DNA of 10,378 nucleotides from an uncultured Lachnospiraceae bacterium. Its GTDB lineage: Bacteria; Bacillota; Clostridia; Lachnospirales; Lachnospiraceae. Where the stretch lies: the NCBI GenBank assembly GCA_947003375.1, contig CAMQOJ010000116.1, positions 1 to 10,378 on the forward strand, read 5' to 3'. Shown piece after piece: positions 6,395 through 10,378 of the stretch. Position 1 is the stretch's first letter. Each line of letters starts with the position of its first letter. A program made the translations under genes and the position numbers. The notes beneath the pieces are model-generated. The model was given only the letters and a program-made list of their open reading frames with translations. It did not search any database and was not told where the DNA came from.

Positions 6395-7240
6395 ATGATT
6401 CATGTCAACCATCTTTCGTTCAGCTACACAAAACAGCCTTTTATTTCCGATATGACCTTTTCGGTCTCACCGGGCGAGATTTTTGGATTTTTAGGCCCCT
6501 CGGGAGCCGGGAAGAGCACCCTGCAGAAAGTGCTGACGGGGATGCTGGCCAGTTACCAGGGCTCTGCCATGGTGAACGGCGTGGAATGCAGGGAGCGCAC
6601 AAAGGATTTTTACGAGGACATCGGGGTGGACTTTGAATTCTCCGCCCTGTATGAGAAATTGACGGCCAGGGAAAATCTGCGCTTCTTCGCATCCCTGTAT
6701 GAGAAAAAGCCCTGTCCAATCGACGAGCTTCTGGAGACGGTGGGCCTGGAGCGGGATGGGGACAAGCGGGTATCCCAGTATTCCAAGGGCATGAAGGCCC
6801 GGCTGAATTTCGTCAGGGCATTGCTGCACGACCCGGCCCTGCTCTGCCTGGACGAGCCCACAAACGGCCTTGACCCTGCCAACAGCCGCATGATGAAGGA
6901 TATGATCCTGGCCCAGAAGGCAAAGGGGAAGACCATCCTCCTGACTACCCACAATATGCAGGACGCAGCCGAGCTCTGCGACAGGGTGGCGTTCATCGTA
7001 GGCGGCAGGATATGCGCCCTTGACAGCCCCCACAACCTGATCATGTCTCAAGGCGCGGCCACCGTGACCTATACCTGGCTGGAAAACGGGGAGCACAGCG
7101 CCGCCTGCCCTCTTCACCGCCTGTCCGCCGACGGACAGCTTAAGCGGCTCATCTCAGAGAACCGTCTGCAGTCCATCCACAGCAGCGAGCCCACGTTGAA
7201 CGACATTTTCATGGACATTACGGGGAGGACGCTGATATGA
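6395..7240 (+). CDS. ABC transporter ATP-binding protein (multidrug / fluoroquinolone-exporter-like)
   Basis: A 281-residue nucleotide-binding subunit that powers the two ABC-2 permeases encoded next. Walker A is GPSGAGKST (34-42), the signature is a degenerate QYSKGMKAR (128-136) in place of LSGGQ, Walker B is LLCLDEPTNGLD (149-160) and the H-loop is TTH (184-186). The Q-loop glutamine appears to be Glu in GVDFEFSALYEKLTARENL, a variation I associate with the group annotated as fluoroquinolone export ATPases. The C-terminal extension of about 70 residues ends in a PTLNDIFMDITGR motif common in ABC-2 drug exporters. AGGAGG lies 8 bases before the ATG. Its stop overlaps the next start in ATGA, indicating translational coupling. 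Control by the upstream TetR protein is likely. Substrate specificity is inferred from family resemblance only. Confidence 0.93.
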   Translation: MIHVNHLSFSYTKQPFISDMTFSVSPGEIFGFLGPSGAGKSTLQKVLTGMLASYQGSAMVNGVECRERTKDFYEDIGVDFEFSALYEKLTARENLRFFASLYEKKPCPIDELLETVGLERDGDKRVSQYSKGMKARLNFVRALLHDPALLCLDEPTNGLDPANSRMMKDMILAQKAKGKTILLTTHNMQDAAELCDRVAFIVGGRICALDSPHNLIMSQGAATVTYTWLENGEHSAACPLHRLSADGQLKRLISENRLQSIHSSEPTLNDIFMDITGRTLI

Positions 7241-7938
7241 GACTGCGCAGCCTGATTTTATGGGACATACGGTTCCAGGCAAGATATGGTTTCTACTTTT
7301 TGTATGCTGTCCTGACGGCGATTTATGTGGCCGTTCTGTCTGCCGTTCCGGAGGGCGGGCGGGAAAAGGCCACGGCCATTTTGATTTTTTCCGACCCGGC
7401 CTCAATGGGCCTGTTCTTCATGGGCGCAATCGTGCTTCTGGAAAAGAGCCAGCGCACGCCTGCGGCACTGGCCCTCTCCCCTGTCCGGGCAGAGGAATAC
7501 ATAGCCGCAAAGGTGGTGTCCCTGTCCGCCATTTCCCTTGCTGTGGCCGCTGTATTGGCCGCAGCGGCAGGTGTGGGCGCGGGGGAGCACGGCATTGTCA
7601 AGCTCCATATCGTCCTGCCCGGCACTGTGATGTCCAGCGCGGTCTTCACGCTTTTGGGCATTATCATCGCGACGCGGATCGGCAGCCTGAACCAGTTTGT
7701 CCTATGGACCGTGCCGGTAGAGCTTGTGTGCTTTGTCCCTGCCATCCTGCATCTATTCCGGGCCGCTCCGGCCTGGCTGCGGTACTGCCCTGCCGCTGTC
7801 TGCATAGATATGGTTTCGGGCCATGCGCCCTCCCCCACCGGGGTAATGACGGTCATGGCGCTGACAGCGGTCCTGTTCGCTGCCGCAAAACATTGTGTCC
7901 TGAACATGTGGGCCCAAATGGGAGGTGCGAAGCTATGA
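7237..7938 (+). CDS. ABC-2 type transporter permease, subunit 1
   Basis: A 233-residue integral membrane protein with about six hydrophobic segments, near residues 17-36, 46-67, 92-114, 125-145, 154-174 and 201-218, matching the usual ABC-2 permease topology. A cytoplasmic loop LLEKSQRTPAALALSPVRAEEYIAAK follows segment 2; its TP..LALSPV...EYI..K pattern is the coupling region common to this permease type. The ATG overlaps the ATPase stop by 4 bases and its own stop overlaps the next permease start by 4 bases, so the three genes are translated together. With the other permease it should form a heterodimeric channel. Sequence resemblance is to permeases annotated as fluoroquinolone export subunits, which I treat as a guide, not proof. 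Confidence 0.88.
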   Translation: MRLRSLILWDIRFQARYGFYFLYAVLTAIYVAVLSAVPEGGREKATAILIFSDPASMGLFFMGAIVLLEKSQRTPAALALSPVRAEEYIAAKVVSLSAISLAVAAVLAAAAGVGAGEHGIVKLHIVLPGTVMSSAVFTLLGIIIATRIGSLNQFVLWTVPVELVCFVPAILHLFRAAPAWLRYCPAAVCIDMVSGHAPSPTGVMTVMALTAVLFAAAKHCVLNMWAQMGGAKL

Positions 7939-8645
7939 GAGCGATCCGTTCAGGTTTTTTGCAAATGCTGGTGTTCATGCGGCGGGACATGATGCTGTCT
8001 GCCGCCTGTCTCGCGCCGGTTCTGGCGGGGCTTGGGATCCGGTTCGGCATCCCTTTCCTGGAAGCCGTTTTGACGGAGCGGTTCTCCAGATCGGCAGTCC
8101 TCTCCCCCTACTATGCGCTGATTGACATATTCTTCTCCATGCTCTCCCCCGCCATGTTCTGCTTTATCTCGGCCATGGTCTCCCTGGAGGAAGCCGATGA
8201 AAAGACGGCGGCATATCTGTTCGTCACCCCTTTGGGGAGGAAGGGCTATCTGGCCGCAAGGTTCTGCCTCCCCGCCGCAGCCGCTTTTCTGGTGACCGCA
8301 GCTCTGCTGCCTGTGTTCGGGCTGAGCACCCGCTCCCTGGCAGACATTTTATCGCTGTCGGCAGGAGGCACATTACAGGGCGTCATCGTGGCCCTGCTGA
8401 TCGTAGCGTTCTCCTCCAATAAGCTGGAGGGCATGGCGGTAGCAAAGCTGTCCTCGCTCCTGATCTTCGGCGCGGCTGTGCCGTTTTTCCTCCGGCAGGA
8501 CGCGCAGTATATCATGTCCCCGCTGCCCTCCTTTTGGATCGGGAAAGCGGTTTTTGAAGATACTCTTGTCTTCATGTTGCCCGCATTTGCGTCATCGGCT
8601 GTGTGGATCCGCTTTTTGCTGAGGCGGTATCTGCGGAAGATATAG
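7935..8645 (+). CDS. ABC-2 type transporter permease, subunit 2
   Basis: A 236-residue membrane protein with hydrophobic segments near 20-41, 59-82, 106-129, 141-160, 168-186 and 208-228. After the second segment it carries SLEEADEKTAAYLFVTPLGRKGYLAAR (83-109), the same E-K-T-AA-L-P-Y-AA pattern found in subunit 1, so the two permeases are distant paralogues. The start at 7935 is set by GGAGG (7921-7925) 9 bases upstream and the ATGA overlap with the preceding stop. The frame is open further upstream (to 7260) only as a shadow of subunit 1. It is the last gene of the exporter operon; no clear terminator follows. Confidence 0.88.
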   Translation: MRAIRSGFLQMLVFMRRDMMLSAACLAPVLAGLGIRFGIPFLEAVLTERFSRSAVLSPYYALIDIFFSMLSPAMFCFISAMVSLEEADEKTAAYLFVTPLGRKGYLAARFCLPAAAAFLVTAALLPVFGLSTRSLADILSLSAGGTLQGVIVALLIVAFSSNKLEGMAVAKLSSLLIFGAAVPFFLRQDAQYIMSPLPSFWIGKAVFEDTLVFMLPAFASSAVWIRFLLRRYLRKI

Positions 8646-8671
8646 GGCATGGATGTTTTCTCCAAATTCTA

Positions 8672-8707
8672 CTGGATTTTTGCCATGTTTATGCTACAAT
8701 ATGTACA
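8672..8707 (+). promoter_or_regulatory. Extended -10 promoter of the deacetylase gene
   Basis: TGC-TACAAT (8692-8700) is an extended -10 hexamer. The best -35 at 17 bases is CTGGAT (8672-8677), which is weak. Predicted start is near 8707, with a leader of about 60 bases containing a 5-bp GGCCA/TGGCC hairpin (8726-8744) just before the ribosome site and a near-repeat ATGTACAG (8700-8707 and 8730-8737). Confidence 0.5.
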
Positions 8708-8767
8708 GGACTAAACGAACGATAAGGCCATGTACAGACTGGCCCCATCATGAAGGAGGGAATACAT

Positions 8768-9613
8768 ATGTCAGGACTCATCATGCGCTTCCCAAAGGGG
8801 AAGGCAAAAGCGCTCACCCTGAGCTATGACGACGGCGTGGAGCAGGACATCAGGCTGATGGATATCATGGATAAAAACGGCCTGAAGGGTACTTTTAATC
8901 TGAACAGCGGATTGTTCGCGCCGGAGGGGACCACTTATCCGGAGGGAGCCTTCCACCGCAGGCTCACCGCCAGACAGGCCACCGAGACTTACGCCGCCAG
9001 CGGGCACGAAGTGGCTGTGCATGGGCTGACCCATCCCTTTCTGGAAAGGCTGCCGGAGAATCTGGCCATGTGGGAGCTGCTGAAGGACCGGGAGAATCTG
9101 GAGAACCAATTCCACACCATTATCCGGGGAATGGCATACCCCTTCGGCACCTACAGCGACGCCACTGTGGATTGCCTGAGAAAGGCAGGGCTGGCATACG
9201 GCAGGACGGTCATCTCCAGCCACTCCTTCGACCTGCCGGGAGACTGGCTCAGGCTGGAGGCGACCTGCCATCACAATGACCCGGAGCTGATGGGACTTGC
9301 GAAGAAGTTCGTGGAAGAGACGCCCCTGTGGGGCTCCTGGATGTTCTACCTTTGGGGGCACAGCTATGAGTTCGAGGTGAACGCCAACTGGAATGTGATA
9401 GAAGAATTCGCCGCCTTTACCGGCGGGCATGATGACATATGGTACGCCACCAATATCCAGATTTACGATTATGTGCAGGCCTGGCAGCGGCTGGAGTTTT
9501 CCGTGGACAGCAGACAGGTGCATAATCCTACGGCCACAGAACTGTATTTTCAGGCCACGGGCGAAAAAGACGAAGTACATTGCATTTCGCCCGGGGGATA
9601 TTTAGAATCGTAA
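8768..9613 (+). CDS. Polysaccharide deacetylase (NodB-homology) family protein, cytoplasmic
   Basis: A 281-residue carbohydrate-esterase-4-like protein that would remove acetyl groups from an amino-sugar substrate using a bound metal ion. Motif 1 is LSYDDG (D21 candidate base, D22 metal ligand), motif 2 is HGLTH (H85 and H89 metal ligands), and motif 3 is reduced to YPFG (124-127) without the usual Arg. A later conserved block is WMFYLWGHSYEF (191-202), with H198 as a possible catalytic His. There is no signal peptide or membrane anchor, unlike cell-wall peptidoglycan deacetylases, so an intracellular substrate such as an imported oligosaccharide fits better. The start at 8768 follows AGGAGGG at 7 bases; an ATG at 8750 lacks its own site. 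It has its own promoter and is probably not part of the exporter operon. Confidence 0.85.
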   Translation: MSGLIMRFPKGKAKALTLSYDDGVEQDIRLMDIMDKNGLKGTFNLNSGLFAPEGTTYPEGAFHRRLTARQATETYAASGHEVAVHGLTHPFLERLPENLAMWELLKDRENLENQFHTIIRGMAYPFGTYSDATVDCLRKAGLAYGRTVISSHSFDLPGDWLRLEATCHHNDPELMGLAKKFVEETPLWGSWMFYLWGHSYEFEVNANWNVIEEFAAFTGGHDDIWYATNIQIYDYVQAWQRLEFSVDSRQVHNPTATELYFQATGEKDEVHCISPGGYLES

Positions 9614-9627
9614 AGATCGGAATCTGG

Positions 9628-9639
9628 ATGATGCATCAT
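9628..9639. repeat. 12-bp perfect palindrome ATGATGCATCAT
   Basis: It lies 15 bases after the deacetylase stop and before the 3' end of the oxidoreductase remnant. It is too short and AT-rich for a terminator. It may mark the border of a rearrangement or be chance. Confidence 0.35.
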
Positions 9640-9679
9640 TCTCCGTATTCGTACTCGAAGGATGCCCTGTCCGTCTCAA

Positions 9680-9837
9680 AAGCCAGAAGCGTGCGGCCCT
9701 GCTTCCGGCAATATGCCCTGAGAATTCCGGCCAGCCCCTGCCCCGATGGCCGGCGCCTCCATGTCTCCCGGAAGCACCGGCCGCTTCCTGATTTCGATAT
9801 CCTCCGTCCAGACTGATTCCATGTCCGCCTCCTCCAT
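9680..9837 (-). pseudogene. FAD-dependent oxidoreductase, N-terminal remnant with frameshift and truncation
   Basis: On the minus strand the frame starting at 9822 reads MESVWTEDIEIRKRPVLPGDMEAPAIGAG, resembling the start of FAD-dependent oxidoreductases that begin MESxW...KR..L.GD...AVIGAGMAGILTAY. GGAGGAGG sits 5 bases before that ATG. The frame then loses homology, but the neighbouring frame continues with GLAGILRAYCRKQGRTLLAFETDRA, the rest of the dinucleotide-binding GxGxxG helix and the next strand. Reading GGGG near 9735-9738 as one G too many restores the join. Two codons before IGAG also seem missing compared with relatives. After DRA the similarity ends; the remaining several hundred residues are absent. 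This is a dead N-terminal scrap about 50 codons long. I recognise it by motif memory, not by an alignment. Confidence 0.6.
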
Positions 9838-9955
9838 GCCCCGTCTCCGCATTCCGGCACCGCTGCCGCAGAGATTGGGCCGATTTAGATAGCATATGCC
9901 AAAAAAACGCGATCATACAGGCGGCATGCAGATCAGCCCCCGGATATAGACAGAC
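9838..9955. other. Intergenic stretch without recognisable gene
   Basis: Between the oxidoreductase remnant and the terminator of the PRTase gene. Short frames here have no ribosome sites and no recognisable protein pattern. I see no clear promoter, repeat or RNA gene. Confidence 0.5.
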
Positions 9956-10006
9956 AAAAAAATCCCTTCCGGCAGAACCGCCCTTCGCCAGTCCTGCCAG
10001 AAAGGA
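9956..10006 (-). terminator. Intrinsic terminator of the PRTase-like gene
   Basis: On the minus strand the arm 10006-9994 pairs with 9975-9963 over 13 positions, including two G-U pairs, around an 18-base loop. A run of seven T residues (9962-9956) follows directly. It lies 23 bases past the stop codon. Confidence 0.88.
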
Positions 10007-10029
10007 ATCGTCAAAAATCTCCGGAACCG

Positions 10030-10378
10030 TCAGCTGATCTTGGAATACCCAAACGCATTCGCGAAAGCGTCAATGGGCTTCTTCTCCTTGCACATGGTAC
10101 ATTTTTCGGAGCTGTATGTCGTATAGTCCGGAATGTCCGCCGTGGTGAACAGGGAATTGACCGGAATCCCCACGATGCTGTTGGCGGCGCTGAACACTGC
10201 GCTGATCCCGCTTATGGAAGCGCCGTAATAGGTCAGGGTCTGGATGGCCTTCGACACCGTCTTTCCCGTGGTGGCGCTGGCCAGGAGCAGCAGCACGTTC
10301 TTATCCTTGACCATGGGCAGATAGTTGTCCCGGAACATCATCTGTCCCGATGTGGAATACTCCGGCGTTATGATGTAA
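10030..10378 (-). CDS. Phosphoribosyltransferase-like protein (orotate PRTase-like), 5' part outside window
   Basis: The visible C-terminal 115 residues enter from the right edge with YIITPEYSTSGQMMFRDN and end at a TGA followed by a strong terminator. The pattern VLLLLASATTGKTVSKAIQTLTYYGASISGISAVFSA is a strand, a PRPP-type loop (ATTGKT) and a helix as in type I phosphoribosyltransferases. Similar proteins in gut Clostridia are usually annotated orotate phosphoribosyltransferase. The two acidic residues normally just before the TTG loop (as in VDDV-TTG) are replaced by LASA, so classical PRPP chemistry is doubtful. Near the C-terminus is a CTMC pair followed by KEKKPIDAFANAFGYSKI, a possible metal site. 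No pyrimidine-synthesis neighbour is visible. Family placement is fairly secure; function is not. Confidence 0.75.
   Translation of the reverse strand, partial: YIITPEYSTSGQMMFRDNYLPMVKDKNVLLLLASATTGKTVSKAIQTLTYYGASISGISAVFSAANSIVGIPVNSLFTTADIPDYTTYSSEKCTMCKEKKPIDAFANAFGYSKIS

Noticed and set aside
7260..7934. Long frame preceding the second permease
   Set aside because: Alternative frame of permease 1; the real start is the ATG at 7935 with GGAGG and a 4-base overlap.
9602..9916. Minus-strand open frame of 104 codons
   Set aside because: Third frame over the oxidoreductase remnant; glycine/arginine-rich with no ribosome site or similarity pattern.

Overview
The window looks like chromosome from a gut-type Clostridia, most likely a Lachnospiraceae member. 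The evidence is moderately high GC with AGGAGG-type ribosome binding sites and TTGACA/TATAAT promoters. The gene families also fit: CelB-type PTS permease, IS1634-type transposase remnant, UroD-like protein, TetR-controlled ABC-2 exporter and a stand-alone PRTase. The species cannot be named from this sequence.

Layout. At the left edge, on the minus strand, is a PTS EIIC sugar permease (1-1129, C-terminus off the window). Its promoter reaches into a scar in which an IS1634-family transposase fragment is joined in frame to the C-terminal quarter of the replication protein RarA (1193-1765). Next, on the minus strand, are a UroD/MtaA-like protein (1777-2757) and a cysteine-rich protein of unknown function (2944-4062). 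A divergent regulatory region (about 4063-4316) separates these from a plus-strand MalY/PatB-type PLP C-S lyase/aminotransferase (4317-5522).

A self-contained export module follows on the plus strand: a TetR/AcrR repressor (5683-6270), an ABC ATPase (6395-7240) and two ABC-2 permeases (7237-7938, 7935-8645). The three transporter genes overlap by 4 bases each and form one operon. The repressor promoter and the transporter leader each carry a 24-bp dyad of the form TGACTA-N12-YAGTCA. The repressor therefore probably controls both itself and the exporter. The closest functional label I can suggest is a multidrug (fluoroquinolone-type) exporter, but the substrate is not visible.

A plus-strand NodB-type polysaccharide deacetylase without a signal peptide (8768-9613) has its own extended -10 promoter. 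To its right, on the minus strand, is a frameshifted and truncated N-terminal remnant of an FAD-dependent oxidoreductase (about 9680-9837). The 3' end of a phosphoribosyltransferase-like gene (10030-10378) follows, closed by a strong intrinsic terminator (9956-10006).

Overall this is a mosaic accessory region with two gene-decay scars flanking intact catabolic and export genes. The best candidates for something new are the shared TetR operator, the cysteine-rich C39-like protein beside the UroD-like gene, the long perfect inverted repeat before the UroD-like gene, and the PRTase whose PRPP loop lacks the usual acidic pair. I found no CRISPR array, tRNA, rRNA or complete insertion sequence.
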